A stretch of 6,692 bases of DNA from Frankiaceae bacterium (GCA_030840515.1 JAVEEJ010000093.1:1-6692), one strand, 5' to 3'. Positions 1-6,356 are shown, numbered from the stretch's first letter. A program made the numbers and translations. The notes: generated by a model not told the origin, from the sequence alone.

Positions 1-4
1 AACC

Positions 5-361
5 GTGAGGCTGGCTGAGCTCGCCGGTGCGCGTCTGATCGACTCGACAGGACGCGACGTGGCCACCGTGCACGACCTGCGGCTGTCCCAGGACGGGCCG
101 GTGCACGAGGCCACCGCGCGCGCCGCCTACCGGGTCCGCGGGCTGGTGGTCGGGCCCGGCCACGTGGGTCTCCACATGGGGTACGGCGGTCGGGAGGTCG
201 TCGGTCCGGCATTGCTGAGCGGCCCGCTCGGACGCTTGGCGAAACGCGCGCGGCTGGTGGACTGGAGTCTCATCGAGGAGCTCTCACCAGGACGGGTGCG
301 GATCTCGTGCGCGTACGACGATCTGCCGAGCGCCGGCGAGCCGGGGGAACGCGCGACATGA
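5..361 (+). CDS. PRC-barrel-like domain protein
   Basis: Encodes 118 residues from a GTG start that opens with MRLAEL. The first 30 or so residues follow the PRC-barrel pattern: a short leader, then G-A-R-L-I-D-S-T-G-R-D-V-A-T-V-H-D-L-R-L, meaning strand, Asp-x-x-Gly turn, strand. A second beta-rich stretch follows near residues 42-58 (RVRGLVVGPGHVGLHMGY). PRC-barrels are small beta-barrel domains found in RimM, photosynthetic reaction centre H subunits and many uncharacterised actinobacterial proteins; they usually mediate protein or RNA contacts. No catalytic residues or membrane segment are visible, so it is probably cytoplasmic. The start lies four bases from the window edge, so its RBS and promoter cannot be seen and a longer N-terminus is possible. 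The stop overlaps the start of the next gene (ATGA), implying translational coupling. The family call rests on pattern recognition only; the partner is unknown. Confidence 0.62.
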   Translation: MRLAELAGARLIDSTGRDVATVHDLRLSQDGPVHEATARAAYRVRGLVVGPGHVGLHMGYGGREVVGPALLSGPLGRLAKRARLVDWSLIEELSPGRVRISCAYDDLPSAGEPGERAT

Positions 362-507
362 CGGACGGGCTCGCAATCCTCACGGCATGGGTGGAGTTCG
401 GCGTCATTGTCGGACTTCTGCTCTGGCTGCTGCTTCGTGACTCAGGGTCGGATCCGCTGGAGGAAGCCCACAGGGCGTTGACCGACGGTGACGGGCCAAA
501 CGGCTGA
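358..507 (+). CDS. Small single-pass membrane protein, 49 residues
   Basis: Begins at the ATG that overlaps the stop of the PRC-barrel gene (ATGA), with GGGGGA at 343-348, nine bases upstream, as a likely RBS. An upstream start at 307 in the same frame would add an Arg-rich leader (MRVRRSAERRRAGG) read from inside the previous gene; the coupled ATG is preferred. The protein has one hydrophobic helix at about residues 7-26 (ILTAWVEFGVIVGLLLWLLL), then a short polar, acidic tail (DSGSDPLEEAHRALTDGDG). The tail's D-P-L-E-x-A-x-R-A-L faintly recalls the beginning of a SHOCT domain but is too short to call. The tight overlap suggests co-expression with the PRC-barrel protein, perhaps as its membrane partner; that is inference. 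Function unknown. Confidence 0.6.
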   Translation: MTDGLAILTAWVEFGVIVGLLLWLLLRDSGSDPLEEAHRALTDGDGPNG

Positions 508-655
508 TCGTCACAGTCCGTTCGCACTAAGCGGGAAATGACGACAGCGGGCTATTACGCTCCGCTGCACTTTTCGCACAGGATCGTTACTGGCACTGAT
601 CCACAGGTCGTGTCACGCGACGCCGCGCAATGGCGGCCTCAATGGCAAGGACGCC
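508..655 (+). promoter_or_regulatory. Intergenic region upstream of the three-gene operon
   Basis: These 148 bases separate the first gene pair from the hydrolase operon and should hold the operon promoter. No clear -35/-10 pair could be picked. Visible elements are the hairpin at 545-567, an inverted repeat GGATC (581-585) / GATCC (598-602) with a 12-base spacer, and CACAGG repeated directly at 577-582 and 602-607. The last two could form an operator, but such short matches are expected fairly often by chance. AAGGA at 647-651, four bases before the ATG at 656, is the probable RBS. Any open frame crossing this gap runs into the hydrolase gene out of frame and looks spurious. Confidence 0.4.
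545..574 (+). terminator. Possible weak intrinsic terminator
   Basis: CAGCGG at 545-550 pairs perfectly with CCGCTG at 562-567 (6 bp, extendable by a G-T pair, loop about 10 bases). TTTT follows at 571-574, three bases after the stem. It lies 37 bases after the stop of the small membrane protein and before the hydrolase gene, where a terminator would be expected. The stem is short and the T-run is only four long, so it could equally be an operator or chance. Confidence 0.28.
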
Positions 656-2065
656 ATGAGCCGGATCGTCCATTCCCGCGCGAGCGCGCACCGAGCGCAC
701 CTAGCCGTTGCCGCTTTCGCCATCGCCCTGATCGCACCAATTGCGCTGTCGCCCACGGCGCAGGCGACCGCGGGACCGAGCTACGCCACGTACACCGGCG
801 CAACGGCCGATGGCTCCGCCGTCAAGGCGCGCGTCCCGGCCGACTGGAACGGTGTGTTGCTCATCTGGTCACACGGCTATCAGCAGGCCGGTGACCCCGC
901 TGTGCCGCCGACGTCGAGGATCGCCACTGACGCCCGCGCGGAAGCCGATGCGCAGGCACTCCTCGCGGATGGCTTCGCGATCGCGGGGTCGTCGTACTCG
1001 CGACGCGGCTTCGCCACTCTCGAAGGCGTCAGGGCAGACGAGCAGCTCTACGCCTGGTTCTCGGGCAAGGCGGGTACGCCCGACGCCCTCTACATGTGGG
1101 GCGAGTCCCTCGGCGGTCTGATCACCGAGCTGTTCGCCGAGAAGCACCCGGCGCTCGTCGACGGAGTGCTCCAGCTGGGCGCCGTCGTTGGCGGCACGCT
1201 GCGCAACTTCGACCTGTCGCTCGACTACGAGGTGATGGTCAAGCGACTCATCGACCCGTCGCTGAAGCTCACCAACTACACGTCGTACGCCGAGGCAAGC
1301 ACCGCCTTCAGCCACGCCTACGCCACGATCCTCGGAGCCCTCGGCTCCACCGACAACGCGGTGAAGAGCCGCATGGTCTCGCGTCTGCTCGCCATCCAGC
1401 TGCTCCTCGACGGACCGTCGAAGAGCCTGCACTACGACGGTGTCGGTCTGACGAACTCGGTGAGCGCCGCCGTGGAGACAGTCGCGAGTGGGCTGTTCTA
1501 CTCCACCGTCGACCGGTTCGAGATCGAGAAGCGGGTGGGTGGCAACCCCTCGACCAACCTGACGGTCGACTACCGGCACCGCATCAGTGCCGCCGACCTC
1601 ACGCGCTACGCCAGCTTCGGCTTCGGATCAGCGTTGCTGGGCAGTTACGCGCAGAGTGTGCAGACCTTCGGTGCACGCGTGGCCGCCAACAGTGCCGCGC
1701 GCACGAAGCTGGCGGCACTGGGCACGCCCACCGGACGGATCACGGCGCCGACGGTGAACATGCACACCGCCTATGACCCGCTCGTTGTCGTGCAGAACCA
1801 GCGTGTGTTCGCCGGAACGGTGGCCGCCGCCGGCAGGTCCAGCCTGCTGCAGACCTTCATCACCGTCCCGCCCACCACCTACGTCGGCAGCGCCCCTTAC
1901 GGCGCCGGTCACGTCAACTTCACCACCACCGAGGTGCTCGGTGCGCTCGAGGGCCTCGACGCCTGGTCCGTGACGGGCACCCGAACACCAGCTGTGGCCT
2001 GGGCCGCACTGATCGGCCCCGAGGCCTCCACCAACTACGCGGTCGCCGCCTGGCCCGTGAAATGA
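656..2065 (+). CDS. Secreted alpha/beta hydrolase (serine hydrolase)
   Basis: Encodes 469 residues. A signal peptide covers about residues 1-38: basic start with several Arg/His, hydrophobic core at 17-31 (VAAFAIALIAPIA), and Ala-rich cleavage zone SPTAQATA. The mature part has an alpha/beta-hydrolase layout: a strand ending in W-S-H73-G74 (oxyanion-loop type), the nucleophile elbow G149-E-S151-L-G153, the probable acid Asp374 in HTAYDPLV, and the probable His419 in GAGHVNF. About 220 residues lie between the Ser and the Asp, more than a minimal fold needs, so a large helical lid likely occupies about 185-360. The substrate is probably an ester or amide, but the sequence does not say which. 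The start is supported by AAGGA at 647-651 and by the signal peptide following at once. The stop overlaps an in-frame ATG of the next frame (ATGA), and the next gene's better start lies 26 bases on. First gene of the three-gene envelope operon. Confidence 0.9.
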   Translation: MSRIVHSRASAHRAHLAVAAFAIALIAPIALSPTAQATAGPSYATYTGATADGSAVKARVPADWNGVLLIWSHGYQQAGDPAVPPTSRIATDARAEADAQALLADGFAIAGSSYSRRGFATLEGVRADEQLYAWFSGKAGTPDALYMWGESLGGLITELFAEKHPALVDGVLQLGAVVGGTLRNFDLSLDYEVMVKRLIDPSLKLTNYTSYAEASTAFSHAYATILGALGSTDNAVKSRMVSRLLAIQLLLDGPSKSLHYDGVGLTNSVSAAVETVASGLFYSTVDRFEIEKRVGGNPSTNLTVDYRHRISAADLTRYASFGFGSALLGSYAQSVQTFGARVAANSAARTKLAALGTPTGRITAPTVNMHTAYDPLVVVQNQRVFAGTVAAAGRSSLLQTFITVPPTTYVGSAPYGAGHVNFTTTEVLGALEGLDAWSVTGTRTPAVAWAALIGPEASTNYAVAAWPVK

Positions 2066-2077
2066 CCGACATCACAA

Positions 2078-2084
2078 GGGAAGG
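2078..2084 (+). promoter_or_regulatory. Ribosome binding site choosing the start at 2092
   Basis: GGGAAGG lies seven bases before ATG 2092, within a longer purine run AAGGGAAGG (2076-2084). The earlier in-frame ATG at 2062, which overlaps the hydrolase stop, has no comparable site and would add only ten polar residues ahead of the first membrane segment. The downstream start is therefore preferred. Confidence 0.65.
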
Positions 2085-2091
2085 CACCACC

Positions 2092-2706
2092 ATGCGACTG
2101 CGCATTCTTGCGGCAGGCGGCATCCTCGCGGTGACCGCTGCGCTCCTCGTCGACCACGGCGACCAGTTCGGGCTCGCGCTCACCCACAGCGCGCTGCTCG
2201 GACTCGCACTGGGAGCAGTCCTCGGACTGGTTCCGGGTGCCTCACCGGGCGGCCGGGTGGCTGGCTTCGCCATCGGGTTCATCGCCGCCTGGGCCGGCTA
2301 CGCGGCTCGGGCCGGCTACCTGCCCGACATCCCGATGGGCCGCGCTATCGCAGCCTTCGCCGTGATGGTGATCGTCACCGCGGTCGCCGCCGGCAGCAAC
2401 GGACGTGCACCGCTGTGGGCCGGCCTGCTCGGCGTCGGAGCCTTGGTGGGTGCCTACGAGACCGCCTTCACCACCATGCCGACGGCCTTCACCACGGAGT
2501 CCGTGACCGCCGCGACGACCGTCGTGCTCGCGGTGGCGTTCGGCTTCCTGGCCACCACGATCGCCGCGGCGCTCGGCGTCACTGGCGAGATCCTCGAGCC
2601 CCCCACCGAGTCGACCGCTGCTGCGGAGCGACGCGAGATCAGACTTCCCGGCGCTCGCAACCCCAGCGACGTTCCCACGACTGCTTCCACGAAGGCGACA
2701 AGCTGA
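2092..2706 (+). CDS. Multi-pass membrane protein of unknown function
   Basis: Encodes 204 residues from ATG 2092 (214 if translation begins at ATG 2062, coupled to the hydrolase stop). It is rich in Ala, Gly, Leu and Val, with hydrophobic segments at about 4-20, 31-49, 56-72, 84-100, 106-122 and 138-162, giving five or six membrane helices. A polar tail of about 40 residues (from EILEPP at 166 to the end) is rich in Thr, Ser and Arg and is probably disordered. No transporter, enzyme or receptor motif is recognisable; the MTVS/ABC-type signatures one would look for are absent. It sits between the secreted hydrolase and the heptad-repeat surface protein, and its stop overlaps the next start (TGATG), so it is very likely co-translated with them. 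One possibility is a membrane partner for the exported neighbours. I do not recognise the family. Confidence 0.82.
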   Translation: MRLRILAAGGILAVTAALLVDHGDQFGLALTHSALLGLALGAVLGLVPGASPGGRVAGFAIGFIAAWAGYAARAGYLPDIPMGRAIAAFAVMVIVTAVAAGSNGRAPLWAGLLGVGALVGAYETAFTTMPTAFTTESVTAATTVVLAVAFGFLATTIAAALGVTGEILEPPTESTAAAERREIRLPGARNPSDVPTTASTKATS

Positions 2707-5333
2707 TGAGCGCACTGCTTCGTAACACCCGCCCACGCCGCGGCGCCCTCGTCGCGGCGCTCGCGGGGGCCTCGGCCGGCGCCTTGGCGCTGGCGTCGCC
2801 GGCTGGCGCAGCCGCCACGGCAACGAGCCCCGTCATCACCGACCGAGAGACGGTGCAGGTGGCGCTGACCTCGACCGGCAAGGTCGACGTGGCCCGGCTC
2901 TTCAGCCAGCTCTCCGTCAGCGGCGACGGTCACTACGTGATCACCGACCCGACATCCACCAAGGCGTGGCGCAACCTCGACGGGTTCGCCAAGCCGACCT
3001 TCAAGGACGGCAACGCGGTCTGGACCATCGACGTGCACGGCAAGACCGCACGCCGCTCGGTGTCGGAGGTCGCCTCGTCAACGCTGCCCGTGACGGTGCA
3101 CGCCGACTACACCCTCAACGGCAAGTCCATGAAGCCCAGTGCCCTCGTCGGCAAGAGCGGAACGCTCGGGGTCACCTGGACCATCACCAACATCACAGGG
3201 AGCCCGACGGAGATCTCCTTCACCGACGGGCACGGCAAGCCGGTCACGAAGACCGTGGACCTGGTCACGCCGTACGTCGGCCAGCTCTCGACCGTCCTGC
3301 CGCAGGGCTTCAAGCAGATCCAGGCCGCCCGTGCCGACCTCGCCGGCGACGGCCACGGCGGCACGCAGGCGATCTGGACCATGGTGCTGTTCTCGCCGAT
3401 CGGCGAGACCACGCAGACCTTCGGCTACACCGCGAAGGTCACGAACATGAAGCTGCCGGCCGCCACCGTGCAGGTCGTCCCGGTGCCGCCGCAGCGCAAG
3501 CCTGAGCTGAAGTTCGGCCAGGACGGCTTCGCCGAGGGTGCCGCGACAGGCGCCGAGCTGACCGATGGCGCGACCCAGATCGATTCCAATCTCATCAAGC
3601 TGCGTGACGGCGCGGGGACGCTGCTCAGCGGGCTGACCCAGCTCGCCGACGGTGCCGCGCAGCTCAAGGCCGGCCTCGCAGGCAAGGCAGCCCCGGGCGC
3701 GAGCCAGCTTGCGTCGGGTGCGAGTACGGCGAGCACCGGAGCCGACCAGCTCTCCGCCGGTCTCGTCACAGCACAAGCCGGATCCGCGCGCCTCGCGGAT
3801 GGCACCGAGGCACTGGCAGCCGGCGCGACCAAGCTCTCCGCGGGTCTGACTCAGGCCAACGGCGGCTCGCAGGCGCTGCTCGAAGGCTCCCAGGACCTCG
3901 CTGCCGGTGCAGGCCTCGTCTCGGGCGGCGCCTCGGCACTGGTCGACGGCCTGCAGCAGATCAGTGGCGGGCTCGCCGCGCTGAACGACGCCACCACCGG
4001 TCTGCCCGCGGCCAAGGCTGGCGCCATCGCGCTGCAGGCCGCAGTCGGCCAGCTGCAGGTGGGCGTGGCCAGCGCCGTCGCCGGTATCGGCGACGCTGCG
4101 ACCGCCGGAACGCTGCTCAACGGCATGGCCCAGCTCGGAGGCGGCCTCGGTCAGCTGGCCGCTCCGGCCACCGGTCTGCCCGCGGCGAAGGGCGGGGTCG
4201 ACCAGGTCAAGGCCGGGCTCGACGCGGCTCTGGTCCCCTCGACCGGGTCGATCGACAAGCTCGCCGGGGCCGCGGCGGCAGCCAACGGCCTCATCACTGG
4301 TGCGCTCGCGGCAGTGCCGGACTGCGTAGCCCTCGCTGCCGTCTGCGCCCAGCTCAACGGTGCGGCTGCTTACGTTGCGGGGATCCTGGACGGCGTCACC
4401 AACCCCACCACGGGTCTGAAGGCCCAGACCCAGGCAGCCTCCGGCGGCCTCGGGCTGGTGTCAGCTGGACTCGGCTCGGCCATCCTCGGCGTCACGGCGC
4501 TGCAGGGCGGGGTCACCCAGGTGACGACCGGTCTCACCGCGCTGAAGACCGGGCTGAAGAGCAATGACCTCGCGCACCCCGGGCTGACCGAGGGTCTGGC
4601 CCTCGTCAACGGCGGGCTCACCCAGCTCGTTGCTGGGCTCACGTCCGCCGTCTCGGGCGTCGCGCTCCTGGCGCCTGGCGCGGCCACCGCTTACGCGGGT
4701 TCCCAGCAGCTCGCTGCCGGCACCGCATCGGTGGCCGGGGGCGCGGGGGAGCTCGCGCTCGGTGCCGCGCAGCTCGCGGACGGCACCAGCCAGCTCGCGG
4801 CTGGAGGCACGGCGCTGGCGAGCGGCGCGGGGCAGGCTGCCACCGGTGCGAACCAGTTGGCGGACGGCACAACCAAGCTCTCGGCGGGCGGGCAGCAGCT
4901 CGCTGCCGGCCTGAAGCGCATCAACGGCGGCGCGGCCGAGCTGTCCTCGGGTATCGGGACGGCGGCGGACGGCTCCAGCAAGCTCGCCGACGGGCTCAGC
5001 CAGGCACAGGGTGGTGGCAAGCAGATCGCCGACGGCACAGGCAAGCTGCAGTCGGAGGGCACCAGCAAGCTGGTCGCCGCCGGTCAGCAGACGACGCTGT
5101 CATTCGGCGAGAAGCTGGCCCAGATGAAGGCACTCGACGTCAAGGCCGCCGACGGCGCCCTCCCGTACGGCGCGCCGTCGGGTGGGACGGGCTCTGCGGC
5201 CTACAGCTACACGTTGGCGGCGCAGACCACCGAGTCGCACGACTCGGCCGTGCGTGCTCTGGTGGCCGTAGCGCTCCTCGCCCTGGCGACCGCCGCGGCG
5301 CGGCTCCTGCGGCGTCGGATCACCGCAGGCTGA
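2706..5333 (+). CDS. Cell-surface X-X-X-Leu-X-X-Gly heptad-repeat protein, C-terminally anchored (YhgE/Pip-like repeats)
   Basis: Encodes 875 residues from the ATG overlapping the previous stop (TGATG), with GAAGG at 2691-2695 as RBS. The frame is open back to 2415, but that extension overlaps the membrane-protein gene and would bury the signal peptide, so it is rejected. Order: signal peptide 1-37 (RRG then a long Ala/Leu core, ending AGAAA); a beta-rich domain at about 41-270 (starts TDRETVQVALTSTGKV; contains LPVTVHADYTLNGK and VGKSGTLGVTWTITN); a heptad-repeat region at about 274-793; a short linker; one membrane helix at about 849-866; and a basic tail LLRRRITAG, placing the bulk outside. 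Repeats such as QLADGAAQLKAGL match the X-X-X-Leu-X-X-Gly heptad family known from YhgE/Pip membrane proteins. From memory, Firmicutes surface proteins share this ETVxV-type domain plus heptads. YhgE/Pip proteins carry several C-terminal membrane helices; this one has a single anchor. Likely forms a long coiled or helical stalk. Role unknown; phage-receptor relatives (Pip, YueB) are only a hint. Confidence 0.88.
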   Translation: MSALLRNTRPRRGALVAALAGASAGALALASPAGAAATATSPVITDRETVQVALTSTGKVDVARLFSQLSVSGDGHYVITDPTSTKAWRNLDGFAKPTFKDGNAVWTIDVHGKTARRSVSEVASSTLPVTVHADYTLNGKSMKPSALVGKSGTLGVTWTITNITGSPTEISFTDGHGKPVTKTVDLVTPYVGQLSTVLPQGFKQIQAARADLAGDGHGGTQAIWTMVLFSPIGETTQTFGYTAKVTNMKLPAATVQVVPVPPQRKPELKFGQDGFAEGAATGAELTDGATQIDSNLIKLRDGAGTLLSGLTQLADGAAQLKAGLAGKAAPGASQLASGASTASTGADQLSAGLVTAQAGSARLADGTEALAAGATKLSAGLTQANGGSQALLEGSQDLAAGAGLVSGGASALVDGLQQISGGLAALNDATTGLPAAKAGAIALQAAVGQLQVGVASAVAGIGDAATAGTLLNGMAQLGGGLGQLAAPATGLPAAKGGVDQVKAGLDAALVPSTGSIDKLAGAAAAANGLITGALAAVPDCVALAAVCAQLNGAAAYVAGILDGVTNPTTGLKAQTQAASGGLGLVSAGLGSAILGVTALQGGVTQVTTGLTALKTGLKSNDLAHPGLTEGLALVNGGLTQLVAGLTSAVSGVALLAPGAATAYAGSQQLAAGTASVAGGAGELALGAAQLADGTSQLAAGGTALASGAGQAATGANQLADGTTKLSAGGQQLAAGLKRINGGAAELSSGIGTAADGSSKLADGLSQAQGGGKQIADGTGKLQSEGTSKLVAAGQQTTLSFGEKLAQMKALDVKAADGALPYGAPSGGTGSAAYSYTLAAQTTESHDSAVRALVAVALLALATAAARLLRRRITAG
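3525..3971 (+). repeat. Heptad-repeat block 1 (Gly every 7 residues)
   Basis: Codes for residues 274-422 of the surface protein. Glycines stand at 274, 288, 302, 309, 316 and 323 in one register. After a one-residue shift at KAAPG, 14 consecutive glycines stand exactly seven apart from 331 to 422. Leu, Ala or Val usually lies three residues before each Gly. At DNA level this is a degenerate 21-base period, with motifs like CAGCTCGCCGACGG recurring. Confidence 0.85.
3994..4186 (+). repeat. Direct repeat encoding T-G-L-P-A-A-K
   Basis: The 19-base string CCACCGGTCTGCCCGCGGC occurs at 3994-4012 and again at 4168-4186, 174 bases (58 codons) apart and in frame. Both copies encode TGLPAAK followed by a Gly/Ala-rich helix. 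A diverged third copy (TTGLKAQ) lies at residues 568-574. The Pro and the loss of strict heptad register suggest hinges between helical blocks, perhaps from an old internal duplication. Confidence 0.7.
4446..5036 (+). repeat. Heptad-repeat block 2 (28 of 29 register positions Gly)
   Basis: Codes for residues 581-777 of the surface protein. Every seventh residue in this span is Gly except Ala623, including an unbroken run of 22 from 630 to 777. Typical units are AQLADGT, SQLAAGG, NQLADGT, TKLSAGG and QQLAAGL. The register breaks at LQSEGTSKL (781-789), just before the linker to the membrane anchor. Confidence 0.88.
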
Positions 5334-5358
5334 CCGCGGGTCCGCCGTACTCGCTCCA

Positions 5359-5405
5359 TCGATATGGGGATCGACAACCACCACGGTTGTCGATCCCCAT
5401 ATCGA
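5359..5405. terminator. Perfect 21-bp inverted repeat, probable two-way terminator
   Basis: Arms at 5359-5379 and 5385-5405 are exact reverse complements with a five-base loop ACCAC. It sits 26 bases after the surface-protein stop and four bases from the stop (TAA on the - strand, 5410-5412) of the convergent methyltransferase, the expected place for a shared terminator. There is no T-run on either side, which is common for actinobacterial hairpin terminators. Each arm also contains a smaller inverted repeat, TCGAT-6-ATCGA (5359-5374 and 5390-5405). The arms are more AT-rich than the surrounding genes. Confidence 0.75.
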
Positions 5406-5409
5406 CGAG

Positions 5410-6150
5410 TTAGGGCTTGCGGCAGCAGTAGATCGCGGTGCCCGGGATCAGCCGGCCGCGCAGCGGACTCCACCCACCCCACACCTGCGTGTGGCCCTCG
5501 GGCCACTCCGGTTCCACGACATCCTCGACGACGAGGCCGGCCGCGGTGATCTCGCGGATCCGCTGGCCGAGGGTGCGGTGGTGCTCGGCGTACACGAGTC
5601 CTCCGGCGTCGTCCGTCTCCGTGTAGGGCTCGATGCTGAAGTAGCTCTGCTGCACGCTCAGCCCGCCAGGCCCCGGGTCGTCGGGGAAGGCCCAGCGGAT
5701 CGGGTGCGAGGTCGAGAACACCCATCGCCCGCCAGGCCGGAGCACCCGCGCCACCTCTCGCATCACCAGCGCCGAGTCCGCGACGAAGGGCACCGCGCCG
5801 TAGGCGGAGAAGGCGATGTCGAACGACCCACCTGTGAAGGGGAGCGCCTGCGCGTCGCACTGCGCGAGGCGAAGCCCGGGAACGGGTACGGCGAGCCGGA
5901 GCTGGCTTGCGGACAGGTCGGTGGCCACCACGGCAGCGCCGCGCTCGGCGAGCCAGCGGCCGCACTGGGCGGCCCCGCAGCCCACCTCGAGCACGCGGGC
6001 GCCGTACACGTCCCCCAGCAGTCCCGCCTCGTCCTCACGCAGCCCTTCCGGTCCCCAGACGAACCCGTCCAGGAAGTCGCCGTGCTCAGCCTGGTAGGCC
6101 GCGGCCTCCCGGTCCCACCAGCCACGGTTTGCCCGCACCGTCTCGTCCAC
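5410..6150 (-). CDS. Class I SAM-dependent methyltransferase
   Basis: Encodes 246 residues from GTG 6150 (reading VDETVRANRGWWDREAAAYQ). This start is chosen because GGAGG lies eight bases upstream; the open frame extends to 6261, but that stretch lacks a convincing RBS and has no family-like sequence. Class I methyltransferase signs: motif I VLEVGCGAAQ at 53-62 (SAM-binding glycine loop), acidic residue D78 in VVATDLS, CDAQALPFTGGSFD at 98-111 (motif II region, adenine side), and LRPGGRWVFSTSHP at 137-150 (motif III). The C-terminal third (about 160-246; contains WPEGHTQVWGGWSPLRG) resembles the substrate-side part of actinobacterial methyltransferases of this type. It should transfer a methyl group from SAM to an unknown small molecule or macromolecule in the cytoplasm. 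It runs divergently from rpsA and converges on the surface-protein operon. From memory, a methyltransferase beside rpsA is a recurring actinobacterial arrangement. Confidence 0.92.
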   Translation of the reverse strand: MDETVRANRGWWDREAAAYQAEHGDFLDGFVWGPEGLREDEAGLLGDVYGARVLEVGCGAAQCGRWLAERGAAVVATDLSASQLRLAVPVPGLRLAQCDAQALPFTGGSFDIAFSAYGAVPFVADSALVMREVARVLRPGGRWVFSTSHPIRWAFPDDPGPGGLSVQQSYFSIEPYTETDDAGGLVYAEHHRTLGQRIREITAAGLVVEDVVEPEWPEGHTQVWGGWSPLRGRLIPGTAIYCCRKP

Positions 6151-6158
6151 GCCCGCAT

Positions 6159-6163
6159 CCTCC
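6159..6163 (-). promoter_or_regulatory. Ribosome binding site setting the methyltransferase start
   Basis: The - strand reads GGAGG at 6163-6159, eight bases before GTG 6150. The other GTG candidate at 6165 overlaps this site and has only a C-rich stretch upstream, so 6150 is the better start. Confidence 0.65.
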
Positions 6164-6352
6164 ACGCAAGCCCGGCGGGGGGTGGTTTGCGGGGTCCTGA
6201 GCGTGCCGCGTACGCTGACCGATGCGCTGTGGGCCTGCATGCCTCGGTATGGAGCAGGCACGCGCTCGTTACGTCTTCCCTACTAGGCGCTGCGAGAGGG
6301 TCCACCCGCGCGCCCGCACGATTCGTGTCCCTACAACGACACCGTCCGCTTC

Positions 6353-6356
6353 GGAG
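6353..6356 (+). promoter_or_regulatory. Weak rpsA ribosome binding site, possibly masked
   Basis: GGAG lies ten bases before ATG 6367 and is followed at once by ACC and then CTCC (6360-6363), its exact complement. A 4-bp hairpin could hide the Shine-Dalgarno bases. Weak or structured initiation sites are known for rpsA in Escherichia coli, where S1 represses its own translation; whether that applies here is unknown. Confidence 0.4.

Noticed and set aside
577..607. Operator-like short repeats (GGATC/GATCC inverted, CACAGG direct)
   Set aside because: Five- and six-base matches at this spacing are expected by chance; no regulator gene lies nearby to support an operator.
869..1579. Long open frame on the - strand inside the hydrolase gene
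   Set aside because: It is a GC-rich shadow with repetitive Arg/Val/Gly/Glu composition, no family resemblance, and a strong real gene opposite.
2415..2705. N-terminal extension of the surface-protein frame
   Set aside because: It overlaps the membrane-protein gene in another frame, is Arg/His-rich nonsense, and would place the signal peptide about 97 residues inside the protein.
3525..5036. Tandem DNA repeats suggesting a CRISPR or satellite array
   Set aside because: The 21-base periodicity is in frame and reflects the protein heptads; units are degenerate and there are no conserved repeats with unique spacers.
5207..5965. Open frame on the - strand across the terminator and methyltransferase
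   Set aside because: It is Arg-rich, crosses the hairpin and overlaps the clear methyltransferase frame; it is a frame shadow.
6151..6261. Longer N-terminus for the methyltransferase (start at 6261)
   Set aside because: The added 37 residues lack family-like sequence, while GTG 6150 has a well-placed GGAGG.
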